Shown: piece after piece, positions 44,559-51,956 of the stretch
How the letters are laid out: every line of letters starts with the position of its first letter
How positions within the stretch are numbered: the first letter of the stretch is position 1
Source: Verrucomicrobiales bacterium
Lineage (GTDB): Bacteria; Verrucomicrobiota; Verrucomicrobiia; Verrucomicrobiales; V1-33
Direction of reading: 5' to 3'
Assembly: GCA_028293125.1 (NCBI GenBank)
Contig: JAQGPJ010000030.1
Coordinates: forward strand, 44,080-108,079
DNA length: 64,000 bases
Translations under genes and position numbers: made by a program
Notes under the pieces: generated by a model
Told to the model about the DNA's origin: nothing
The model's input: only the letters and a program-made list of their open reading frames with translations
Database searches by the model: none

Positions 44559-44656
44559 GCGGCGTGGAAACCACGCATTTCAATATGCGGTTTTCCCAAG
44601 CGTTGGACTTGCTTTTCAAAAGGCCAGTCATGATAAATTTCAAAGCGGCGTGGAAA
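44559..44656. promoter_or_regulatory. Dyad and direct repeats upstream of the PEP-CTERM promoter
   Basis: GCGTGG-AAA-CCACGC is a perfect 15-base dyad, and GCGGCGTGGAAA is repeated 86 bases away. They are about 210-310 bases upstream of the candidate -24/-12, a usual distance for enhancer-binding sites. Confidence 0.4.
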
Positions 44657-44908
44657 AATAAGGATTCCGCACGGTCGGAGTGATCAATCCGGCAATTCAA
44701 AAATTTTGATAGGTTCAAATCGCGGGAAAAGAAAGGGGGTTGTGCTGATGAACAGTTCGGAGGTGAAAAATAAAATAAAAAGAGCACTGCGGTTGGAGTG
44801 TTGGCCGGAGAGGGATTGGAGCTGGGCTGCGGCGGGACCCATGGGAGCCTGGCCGTGCCACACGGACGGGCAGTTGCGGGCCAGTGAAAAACCGTGCATG
44901 CTGGCGGC

Positions 44909-46261
44909 ATGAATGCCTCATCCGTAGTCTGGGAGGGCCACGCGGCCCGCGCCGCCCGCCGCTGGAATCTGGCTTGGTGGCTGCAGGCGTTCGCGCCGGC
45001 GGCCGGCTTGGTCAGCCTGGCGGTTTTCGGCACAGTTTTTTACTTTCGCACCCAGGGGCATCCGCTGCCGGCCGGACTGTCAGCCGCGGTCATCACCGGT
45101 GCCTATGGCTTGGCGGCGCTGTGGGCATGGGGCCGGGTGAAGCGTCGGTTTGCGGATCGGGCGGATGCCATGGTGCGGCTGGAGTCCCATCTAAGGCTGA
45201 ACAATGCGCTGACCGCCGCCTCTCAAGGGGTAACCGCCTGGCCGGAGGTGCCATCCACCGTGGATGACGGCCTGCGCTTCCGCTCCTCGTGGCTCGCGGC
45301 TCCGGCGGTGCTCACCACCGCCTGCCTGCTGCTGGCGTTTCTGCTGCCGGTGCCGGAGAAAGCCGCCGCCGTGACCATTCCCCCGCCGCAGGCTCTGGAG
45401 CGGGCGGACGCCATCCTGAAAACGCTGGAGTCCCAGCAGGTCGCCGATCCCGCGGAGCTGGAAAAGGCCCGTGAGCAATTGGAGGCCCTGCGCGCGCAGG
45501 ATCCAAAGGAATATTACAGCCATCACAGCCTGGAGGCCGCGGACACGCTGGAGAGCAACCTGCAGCACGCCGCCGGCGAGATGGGGCGGAATCTTCAGAC
45601 CGCAGTGCAGTCGGCGGAGTCGCTGGAGAAATTCGACACCAGCCTGAGCCCGGCGGCCCGCCAGCAGCTGGAGCGCGATTTTCAGAACGCGGTGGAGGGC
45701 ATCAAAAACTCCTCGCTGGGTAAAAACGACGCCCTGATGAAGCAACTGCAGAGCTTGGATCCGTCAAAGCTGAAGCAGCTGGATCCGCAGCAACTGGAGA
45801 AGATGCTGCAGAATCTGAAGTCCAAATGCGAGGCCTGCCGCCAGTGTCAGGGACAGGGTGAGGCCGGCATGAGTGAGGCTGAGAAAGCATTGAATGACCT
45901 GCTCAACGGCAACGGCAAAGGAAAAGGGAAGGGCGAGGGGGAAGGGGATGGTGAGGGTGAGGGGGAAGGCATGGGTCGGGGAGGCGTGAGCCGGGGGCCG
46001 GGCACCGGACCGCTGCGCTTTGAGAAAAACGAGTCCGAGCTGGGCACCTCCCGGCTCGAGCACTTGGAAAGCAAGGATCTGAGCCGCACCCTGCCGGGCG
46101 ACAATCTGGGCACCACCGACACGGAGCATCAGTTGGACAAAACGCCGACCGGCCCCAGCGCCGGGGGCAATGTGGCCTCGCCCGGCAGCGGTGGTGACGC
46201 CGTGTGGCGCGACCGGCTCCTCCCTGAGGAGCGCCGGGTGCTGCGCGATTACTTCAAATAA
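44909..46261 (+). CDS. Membrane protein with coiled-coil and Gly/Lys/Glu repeats
   Basis: A 450-residue protein. The N-terminus has two or three hydrophobic segments (WWLQAFAPAAGLVSLAVFGTVF, LSAAVITGAYGLAALWAW, WLAAPAVLTTACLLLAFLLP). It continues with a long helical, heptad-like part (LERADAILKTLESQQVADPAELEKAREQLEALRAQ), then CEACRQCQGQG, a zinc-ribbon-like cysteine cluster, and a NGNGKGKGKGEGEG-type repeat. The end (RRVLRDYFK) resembles proteins encoded near MoxR/DUF58/BatA operons, but none of those genes is adjacent. Function unknown. Confidence 0.8.
   Translation: MNASSVVWEGHAARAARRWNLAWWLQAFAPAAGLVSLAVFGTVFYFRTQGHPLPAGLSAAVITGAYGLAALWAWGRVKRRFADRADAMVRLESHLRLNNALTAASQGVTAWPEVPSTVDDGLRFRSSWLAAPAVLTTACLLLAFLLPVPEKAAAVTIPPPQALERADAILKTLESQQVADPAELEKAREQLEALRAQDPKEYYSHHSLEAADTLESNLQHAAGEMGRNLQTAVQSAESLEKFDTSLSPAARQQLERDFQNAVEGIKNSSLGKNDALMKQLQSLDPSKLKQLDPQQLEKMLQNLKSKCEACRQCQGQGEAGMSEAEKALNDLLNGNGKGKGKGEGEGDGEGEGEGMGRGGVSRGPGTGPLRFEKNESELGTSRLEHLESKDLSRTLPGDNLGTTDTEHQLDKTPTGPSAGGNVASPGSGGDAVWRDRLLPEERRVLRDYFK
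45907..45975 (+). repeat. Imperfect GGNGAR-type tandem repeat within the 44909 gene
   Basis: Purine-rich short repeats encode alternating Gly with Lys, then Glu/Asp. The tract is in frame, so length changes by multiples of three would be tolerated. Confidence 0.6.
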
Positions 46262-46371
46262 CAGGCTTTGAGGGATTCAGGGGAGGTCCGATCCGGCTTT
46301 GCGCTGGAAAAAGGAAAGGCCGGACGCGTTGTGAGGGGGGAAGCTTTCTCTGGCCTCCCTCCTCTTATCCC

Positions 46372-47589
46372 ATGCGAATCGGCACCACCTTCCGGACCTC
46401 CCTGCGCGCCCTGCGGCGGAATAAAATGCGTTCTCTGCTGACCGCGCTGGGGATCATCATCGGCGTGGGGGCGGTCATCGCCATGGTCAGCATCGGCAAC
46501 GGGGCCAAAGCGCAGGTGGAGAGCCAGATCGCCGGTCTGGGGGAGAACGTGATGCTGGTCATGTCGGGGAACGTCAACAGCCGGGGCATGTCCTCGGGCT
46601 TCGGCGGGGCGGGCACCCTCACGGTGGGGGATATGGAGGCGATCGTGCAGGAGGTCAGCGGCGTGCAGGCCGTAAGTCCGGAGGTGCGGCGCAGCATGCG
46701 GGTGGCGGCGGGCAATCAGAACTGGTTCACCCAGATCACCGGGGTTTCGCCGGAGTATTTCGATCTGCGGCAATGGCCTTTCACGGATGGGGTCTCCTTC
46801 ACGGACCGCGATGTGCGCGGGGCCACCAAAACCGCTGTCATCGGGGCCACAGTGGCCCGCGAGGTTTTCGGGGATTCGGACCCCGTGGGCCAGACACTGC
46901 GGGTGCGCGATGTGCCGTTTCTGATCACCGGCGTGCTGTCCCGCAAGGGTTCCTCTCTGATGGGCAGTGACCAGGATGATGCGGTGTTCATCCCCTATAC
47001 CAGCGCCATGAAGCGCATCATGGGCACTGACTCCCTGCGCATGATCCACGTGCAGGGCCGCAAATCCTCCCCCATGGCCGACGTTCAGGCTCAGGTGACC
47101 AGCCTGCTTATGCAGCGGCACCGCATCGGCGGTGGCAAAGATCCGGACTTCATGGTGCGCAGCCAGGAGGAAATCGCCCAGATGGCCACCGAGACCTCCA
47201 AGGTCATGACGGCGCTGCTGGCGGCCATCGCCAGCGTGTCGCTGCTGGTGGGCGGTATCGGCATCATGAACATCATGCTGGTCAGCGTCACGGAGCGCAC
47301 CCGCGAGATTGGCATCCGCATGGCGGTCGGGGCGCACGGCAAGGACATCCTCCTGCAATTTCTGGTGGAATCCATCGTGCTCAGCTCCCTTGGCGGTATC
47401 TTTGGCATCCTGCTGGGCGTCGGATCGGCCAAGCTGGTGACTTATTTCACGGGCTGGAGCACCGTCACCTCCCCCAGCGCCATTGTGCTGTCCTTTACTT
47501 TCAGCGCAGCCATCGGCATCTTCTTTGGTTTCTATCCGGCCCGGAAAGCGGCGGCGCTGGATCCGATTGATGCGCTCCGCTATGAGTGA
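46372..47589 (+). CDS. MacB/FtsX-type ABC transporter permease, orphan
   Basis: A 405-residue permease with MacB topology. The N-terminal helix is MRSLLTALGIIIGVGAVIAMVSIGNGAK; a large periplasmic domain follows (VQEVSGVQAVSPEVRRSM...), then SVSLLVGGIGIMNIMLVSVTERTREIGIRMAVGA and a C-terminal FtsX core ending LDPIDALRYE. No ATPase domain is fused, and no adjacent ATPase or MacA gene is present. The closest partner is the ATPase at 14967-15740. The leader is C/T-rich. Confidence 0.92.
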   Translation: MRIGTTFRTSLRALRRNKMRSLLTALGIIIGVGAVIAMVSIGNGAKAQVESQIAGLGENVMLVMSGNVNSRGMSSGFGGAGTLTVGDMEAIVQEVSGVQAVSPEVRRSMRVAAGNQNWFTQITGVSPEYFDLRQWPFTDGVSFTDRDVRGATKTAVIGATVAREVFGDSDPVGQTLRVRDVPFLITGVLSRKGSSLMGSDQDDAVFIPYTSAMKRIMGTDSLRMIHVQGRKSSPMADVQAQVTSLLMQRHRIGGGKDPDFMVRSQEEIAQMATETSKVMTALLAAIASVSLLVGGIGIMNIMLVSVTERTREIGIRMAVGAHGKDILLQFLVESIVLSSLGGIFGILLGVGSAKLVTYFTGWSTVTSPSAIVLSFTFSAAIGIFFGFYPARKAAALDPIDALRYE

Positions 47590-47604
47590 GGAGCGGCAGT
47601 GATC

Positions 47605-47616
47605 GAAGCATGCTTC
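47605..47616. promoter_or_regulatory. GAAGCATGCTTC palindrome upstream of the toxin-antitoxin pair
   Basis: A perfect 12-base palindrome lies immediately before the -35 of the antitoxin promoter. It may be an extra repressor site. Confidence 0.4.
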
Positions 47617-47624
47617 AGAGTTAA

Positions 47625-47653
47625 TTGGACAAAATGGCCAAACCGGCCATAAT
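47625..47653 (+). promoter_or_regulatory. Sigma-70-type promoter with dyad in spacer
   Basis: TTGGAC (47625-47630), a 17-base spacer and CATAAT (47648-47653) fit the consensus well. The spacer contains TGGCC-AAACC-GGCCA (47635-47649), a dyad that also covers the first bases of the -10. The ATG at 47661 is about 7 bases past the -10. Confidence 0.7.
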
Positions 47654-47660
47654 GGTCCCC

Positions 47661-48023
47661 ATGGCTATCACGCACGAAAACCAAGCCTCCGTCACTTTGC
47701 TGCAGGAAATTGGCAGCCTGCCCTCCGTCACCGCCAGCGCCCTGAAAAACAACTTTGGCCATGCCAGCCGGCAAGCCGCCAAGGGAGCTCTGGCCATCAC
47801 CCGCCGTCAGCGGACGGAATTCGTTCTGCTGCCTGTGGCCCAGTATGCCGAGCTTCAGCGAGCCCGGCAGGCTCCATTGGATGCCCTGAGTGCCCAATTT
47901 GATGCCATGGTGTCCAAAATGGACACATCCGCCGCCCGGCAGGGCACAGCCAAACTTTTTCAAGCCGGCTCGAAGGAGCTTGGCCGGACCGCCGTGAAAG
48001 CGGCTGATCCCCATGCCCGCTGA
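47661..48023 (+). CDS. Phd/YefM-like antitoxin
   Basis: A 120-residue protein with a PhdYefM-type domain at about residues 22-65 (SVTASALKNNFGHASRQAAKGALAITRRQRTEFVLLPVAQYAEL) and a C-terminal helical tail that likely binds the toxin. Earlier in-frame Mets exist at 47634 and 47652, but they would lie within the promoter. The last 11 bases overlap the Zeta-like gene. Predicted role: antitoxin and autorepressor. Confidence 0.85.
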   Translation: MAITHENQASVTLLQEIGSLPSVTASALKNNFGHASRQAAKGALAITRRQRTEFVLLPVAQYAELQRARQAPLDALSAQFDAMVSKMDTSAARQGTAKLFQAGSKELGRTAVKAADPHAR

Positions 48024-48693
48024 ACCAAGCCGCCAATCCGGCGTGCGGCAGGCGGAGATCACGGTGCTGGCCGGTGTGAACGGGGCAGGGAAAAGCAGCA
48101 TCGGCGGTGCCTTTCTGCGGGCGCACGGGGCTGAGTATTTCAATCCCGACGAGGCTGCCCGCGCGGCCATGACCGCTGTGCCCGGGCTGAGTCAGCAGGA
48201 TGCCAACGCCTATGCGTGGCACGAGGGGAAACGCAGGCTGGAAACCGCCGTCGCCAATGGCACCCATTTCGCCTTCGAGACCACACTGGGAGGCGGCACC
48301 ATCACCCAACTGCTGCTGGAGGCGGCGGAGGCCGGAGCGGCTGTCCGTATCTGGTTCGCCGGCCTGGCCAGCGTGGACCTGCATCTGCGGCGGGTGGCAC
48401 TGCGTGTCACGAAAGGCGGGCATGATATTCCGGAAAGCGATATCCGCCGCCGCTGGACCGGCAGCCACGCCAACCTTGTCCGCCTGATACCGCATGTGAG
48501 CGATCTGCGGGTTTTTGATAATTCCGAGGAGCGGGATCCCGCCACCGGATCAGTTCCTGAGCCACAACTGGTGCTGTCCATTGAGGACAAACAGCTCACG
48601 TTTCCGGATGCCGGCCAGGTGGCGCGCACACCCGCATGGGCCAAGCCCATCGTGTTTGCCGCCTACGCGCATTTCGGCCTGGTCCCGCAGTAA
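48013..48693 (+). CDS. Zeta-toxin-like P-loop kinase
   Basis: A 226-residue Zeta/PezT-like protein. It has Walker A GVNGAGKSS (21-29), NPDEAAR with the candidate catalytic D46, FAFETTLGGG (E89) and the Arg-rich LRRVALRVTKGGHDIPESDIRRRW (R126, R127, R131, R145-R147). Zeta toxins phosphorylate UDP-N-acetylglucosamine or related substrates and block cell-wall synthesis. Canonical Zeta is paired with Epsilon or PezA; here the partner is Phd-like. It overlaps the antitoxin by 11 bases. Confidence 0.87.
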   Translation: MPAEPSRQSGVRQAEITVLAGVNGAGKSSIGGAFLRAHGAEYFNPDEAARAAMTAVPGLSQQDANAYAWHEGKRRLETAVANGTHFAFETTLGGGTITQLLLEAAEAGAAVRIWFAGLASVDLHLRRVALRVTKGGHDIPESDIRRRWTGSHANLVRLIPHVSDLRVFDNSEERDPATGSVPEPQLVLSIEDKQLTFPDAGQVARTPAWAKPIVFAAYAHFGLVPQ

Positions 48694-48709
48694 TGGTTTC
48701 CCGCCTTGA

Positions 48710-48727
48710 CGCTCCCGCCGGGGAGCG
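48710..48727. promoter_or_regulatory. CGCTCCC-GCCG-GGGAGCG dyad upstream of fabI
   Basis: A perfect 7-base inverted repeat with a four-base centre lies 51-69 bases before the fabI start, overlapping a TTGACG hexamer (48706-48711). It may be an operator or an RNA hairpin; no U-tract follows. Confidence 0.4.
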
Positions 48728-48766
48728 GTCCATTCCGTCTCCCAGCCCTTTTGCTTCTCACCCATC

Positions 48767-48778
48767 GACTGACTGACT
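48767..48778 (+). repeat. GACT tetranucleotide repeat abutting the fabI start codon
   Basis: Three GACT units end at the base before the fabI ATG, so no Shine-Dalgarno is present at the usual distance. Confidence 0.7.
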
Positions 48779-49555
48779 ATGAGCCAACAGCCACTTGCCG
48801 GAAAAACCGCCCTCGTTTTTGGCGTCGCCAACAAACGCAGCATCGCGTGGGCCATTGCCCAAGCCTGGGCTGAAGCGGGAGCAAAGCTCATTTTCAACTA
48901 TCAGGGTGAGCGTCTGAAGGACAATGTGGAGGAGTTGGCCGCGACCTTCGGGCCGGACACGCCGCTTTTCCCCTGCGATGTGTCCAAGGATGAGGAGGTG
49001 GACGCCTTTTTTGAAAAAGTCGCCGGCATCACGGACCGTGTGGACTTGGTGCTGCACAGCGTGGCCTTCGCCCCCAAGGAGGCGCTGGAGGGCAGTTTTC
49101 TGAACACTACCCGTGAGGCCTATCTGACCGCGCACAATATCAGCGCCTACTCGCTGGTGCATCTGGCCCGCAAGGCCGAGCCTCTGATGACCCAAGGCGG
49201 CAGCATCATCGCCATGAGCTACTACGGCGCGGAGAAGGTGGTGCCCCACTACAACGTGATGGGCGTGGCCAAAGCCAGTCTTGAGGCCAGCACCCGCTAC
49301 CTCGCCTACGACTTGGGGAAGAAAAAAATCCGCGTGAACTGCATCTCTGCCGGTCCGGTGAACACCCTGGCGGCGCGCGGCATTTCCGGGTTCGGCGCCA
49401 TGCTGAAGCATTATGATGCCCACGCCCCTCTGGGCCGGTCCTGCGATCCGGCGGAACTGGGGGCGACCGGTGTGTTCCTCGCCAGCGATGGCGCGGCGGC
49501 CATCACCGGCCAGGTGATCTACGTGGACGGTGGATATCAGATCATGGGCATGTGA
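48779..49555 (+). CDS. fabI: Enoyl-[acyl-carrier-protein] reductase (NADH)
   Basis: A 258-residue short-chain dehydrogenase-fold FabI. The cofactor-binding part is GVANKRSIAWAIA, followed by LVLHSVAFAP. The catalytic residues Y148, Y158 and K165 (SYYGAEKVVPHYNVMGVAK) have the FabI spacing. FabI performs the last reduction of each fatty-acid elongation cycle. The Tyr-x6-Lys pair and the GxxxxxSxA motif separate it from FabL/FabV. It precedes the lipid A/LPS fusion gene after 177 bases. Confidence 0.96.
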   Translation: MSQQPLAGKTALVFGVANKRSIAWAIAQAWAEAGAKLIFNYQGERLKDNVEELAATFGPDTPLFPCDVSKDEEVDAFFEKVAGITDRVDLVLHSVAFAPKEALEGSFLNTTREAYLTAHNISAYSLVHLARKAEPLMTQGGSIIAMSYYGAEKVVPHYNVMGVAKASLEASTRYLAYDLGKKKIRVNCISAGPVNTLAARGISGFGAMLKHYDAHAPLGRSCDPAELGATGVFLASDGAAAITGQVIYVDGGYQIMGM

Positions 49556-49732
49556 GGCACGGCCCGGCGGCCGGCACGGGAATGGTGGCGGCATGCCGCT
49601 TGTCCCCGTTCCATTTCCGCCGGTCCCGGCCAGGAAAGTGAGGTGCCGGCTTGGCCGTGTGACCTCCGGCACCCGGCCCGCTGATGGCCAATCCCCTCCG
49701 ACCGGGAAACTTCCCCCTCTACCCGCCGCCGC

Positions 49733-51715
49733 ATGTCCCACCGGTTCACGTATCTCGTTTACCGGCTGGTGGAGACCACCTGCCGGATTCTGCCTCTGAC
49801 CCTCATCTGGCATGCGGGCCGGATCCTTGGCAGGGTGGGGTGTTTGCTTTTTCCCGGCTACAAGCGGCTGGTGCGGCGGAATCTGGAGATCGCGTTCGGC
49901 AGCGAGCGCTCCAGGGCGGAGCTCGCCTGGCTGACGCGTGATCACTTCGCCATGCTGACAGCGAACCTGCTGTGCAGCCTGAAAATCTCTTGGATGAGCG
50001 AAAAGGCGGTGGCCAGGCGGCTGGAAGTGGTGGGCGGGGAGAAAATCACCGCCGCTCTGGAGGCGGGCCATGGGGTCATCTACGCCCTGTGCCATATGGG
50101 AAACTGGGAGGTGCTGTCCCAAACCAAGCTGATGGGCCCCGGCACCAAATCCGCAGCCATGTTCCAAGCGCTGAGCAACCCTTTTCTTAACGCTCATGTG
50201 AAGCGCCAGCGGGCGCGGGTGGGGCACCGGCTTTTCGACCGCAATGACGGCTTTCACGGCCCGTCGCAGTGGCTCCGGGAAAACGGGGTGCTGGGCATTC
50301 TGGTGGACCAGCACGCCGGCGACGGGGGAGTCTGGTGCCCGCTGTTTGGCCGGCTGGCCTCCACCACCAACCTGCCTGCCCTGCTCAGCCGCCGCACCGG
50401 GGCTCCGATTCTGACGCTCAGCGTGGAGACTACGAAGGCGGCTTTCTGGAAAATCACGGTGGGTGACCCGCTGCCCAGGGCGGGGGGAAGGATGGACACC
50501 GACACCGTCACCGCGGTCATGAACGCCGCCGTGGAAACCGGCATCCGGCGCTCGCCCGCGGACTGGTTCTGGGTGCATAATCGCTGGAAAACTCCCAATC
50601 CTGATTTTCTATTGATCCGTTACAAACGGGGCGCCGCGCTGCCGCCAGGCCAGGCGATGGAAAACCTTCAACGCTTTGAAATTCTCATCCGCTCCACCAA
50701 CTGGCTGGGGGATGCCTGCATGTCCGTGCCGGCGGTGCGTGCCATCAAACGCGGACGGCCCGATGCCCGCGTCACCATCCTGACGCCGGAAAAGCTCGCC
50801 GGCTTCTGGCGGGCGGTGGACGGGGTGGACGAGGTGCTGAGCATTCCCAAAGGGGAGGGCATCCGGGGGGCGGCACGTGTCATCAAAGGCAGCGGGAGGA
50901 CCTATGATACCGCCATCCTGTTTCCGAACTCCCTGCGGGCGGCTTTGGAAGCCCGTCTGGCGCGGATTGCGCGCGTCGTGGGCTATAAAGGGCATTCCCG
51001 GAAATGGCTGCTGCACCAGATCATTCCGCCCAAAAAGCGGATCACACCCACCGAGCACCATGTGAGGCACTACCTGCGCATCGCCTGGCGGCTGGGAGCC
51101 GATGTGGAGGATCCCACCCTGCGCGATCCCCTGCCGGGAGCCCAGGGAAAGCAGAGCCGCACCGTGATCGGCAGCGGGCGGGAGACCATGGTTTTCCGCT
51201 GGGGCGAGGACCGGCAGGAGGAGGAGCTGCGCATCGGCATCTGCGCCGGCGCGGAATACGGCCCGGCCAAACGCTGGCCGCTGGACCGTTTCGCGGAGGC
51301 CATCAAACAGATCAAGGCCGCGCGGCCTGAAGCCAAATTCGTTCTTTTCGGTGCCCCCGGCGAAACCGCGATGGGGGAGGAGCTGAACCGGCTGACGGAC
51401 GGCCAGTGCGAAAATAAAGTGGGCCGCACCACGCTGGAGGAGTTGATGGAGGAGCTGCGCCGGTGCCGCCTGCTGCTGACCAATGACACCGGCACCATGC
51501 ATCTGGCGGCCCTGCTGGGCACGCGGGTGGCGGCCATTTTCGGCTCCACCGAGCCGGACTGGACCGGTCCGCTGGGCAATGGCCACGTGATTATCCGCCG
51601 CCATGTGGAGTGCTCGCCATGTTTTCTCCGGCAGTGCCCTCTCGACTTCCGCTGCATGAAGGAGATCACCTCCGAGCGTGTTGGCAAAGAGGTTCTCCAC
51701 GCCTTGGACCACTGA
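49733..51715 (+). CDS. Fused lipid A acyltransferase (LpxL-type) and heptosyltransferase II-like protein
   Basis: A 660-residue two-domain protein. Residues about 1-290 are an LpxL/HtrB acyltransferase with HMGNWE (His121, Glu126) as the catalytic HX4E and PADWFWVHNRWK near its end. After a short linker (about 291-315), a GT9 heptosyltransferase follows with RSTNWLGDACMSVPAVRAIKRGRPDA, ICAGAEYGPAKRWP, TNDTGTMHLAA, FGSTEPDWTGP and a Cys cluster CSPCFLRQCP. In E. coli these are separate genes. The fusion would couple lipid A acylation to core assembly at the inner membrane. No frame break separates the domains. Confidence 0.92.
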   Translation: MSHRFTYLVYRLVETTCRILPLTLIWHAGRILGRVGCLLFPGYKRLVRRNLEIAFGSERSRAELAWLTRDHFAMLTANLLCSLKISWMSEKAVARRLEVVGGEKITAALEAGHGVIYALCHMGNWEVLSQTKLMGPGTKSAAMFQALSNPFLNAHVKRQRARVGHRLFDRNDGFHGPSQWLRENGVLGILVDQHAGDGGVWCPLFGRLASTTNLPALLSRRTGAPILTLSVETTKAAFWKITVGDPLPRAGGRMDTDTVTAVMNAAVETGIRRSPADWFWVHNRWKTPNPDFLLIRYKRGAALPPGQAMENLQRFEILIRSTNWLGDACMSVPAVRAIKRGRPDARVTILTPEKLAGFWRAVDGVDEVLSIPKGEGIRGAARVIKGSGRTYDTAILFPNSLRAALEARLARIARVVGYKGHSRKWLLHQIIPPKKRITPTEHHVRHYLRIAWRLGADVEDPTLRDPLPGAQGKQSRTVIGSGRETMVFRWGEDRQEEELRIGICAGAEYGPAKRWPLDRFAEAIKQIKAARPEAKFVLFGAPGETAMGEELNRLTDGQCENKVGRTTLEELMEELRRCRLLLTNDTGTMHLAALLGTRVAAIFGSTEPDWTGPLGNGHVIIRRHVECSPCFLRQCPLDFRCMKEITSERVGKEVLHALDH

Positions 51716-51821
51716 CCATGAACGGCCCATGCCGGCATTTGCACCGGTTGGATTCCGGGAAAACCGCCAGCCCTGTTTTGAGCTTTTGGCTTTGAGCACG
51801 AAAACCTGAACGGTTCCCTGG

Positions 51822-51857
51822 AAAAAAAGGGCCGTCCCCGCTGGAAGCGGGAACGAC
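51822..51857 (-). terminator. Intrinsic terminator for the 51957-53561 gene
   Basis: A long stem (GCCGTCCCCGCT with AGCGGGAACGAC, including G-U pairs; 51831-51842 and 51846-51857) is followed by TTTTTTT on the minus strand. Confidence 0.75.
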
Positions 51858-51956
51858 CGGTAAGTTCCTGATTTGAAGGCCGGCCACCCCCCGGAGGCCG
51901 GGGCTTCTTATCAGGAAAGGGAATCCGCATCCTCCACAGGAGACGCGGCAAAACGG

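Larger units (their letters stand above)
44275..44908. other. 634-base region without a supported gene
   Basis: Between the PEP-CTERM gene and the next plus-strand gene I see no convincing coding sequence. It holds a sigma-54-like element, a perfect dyad GCGTGG-AAA-CCACGC (44562-44576), and a 12-base direct repeat GCGGCGTGGAAA at 44559-44570 and 44645-44656. It is more AT-rich than flanking genes. Confidence 0.6.

Noticed and set aside
44283..44633. Short open frame in the intergenic region before the 44909 gene
   Set aside because: No family match, no leader, and it overlaps the sigma-54-like element and PEP-CTERM upstream region.
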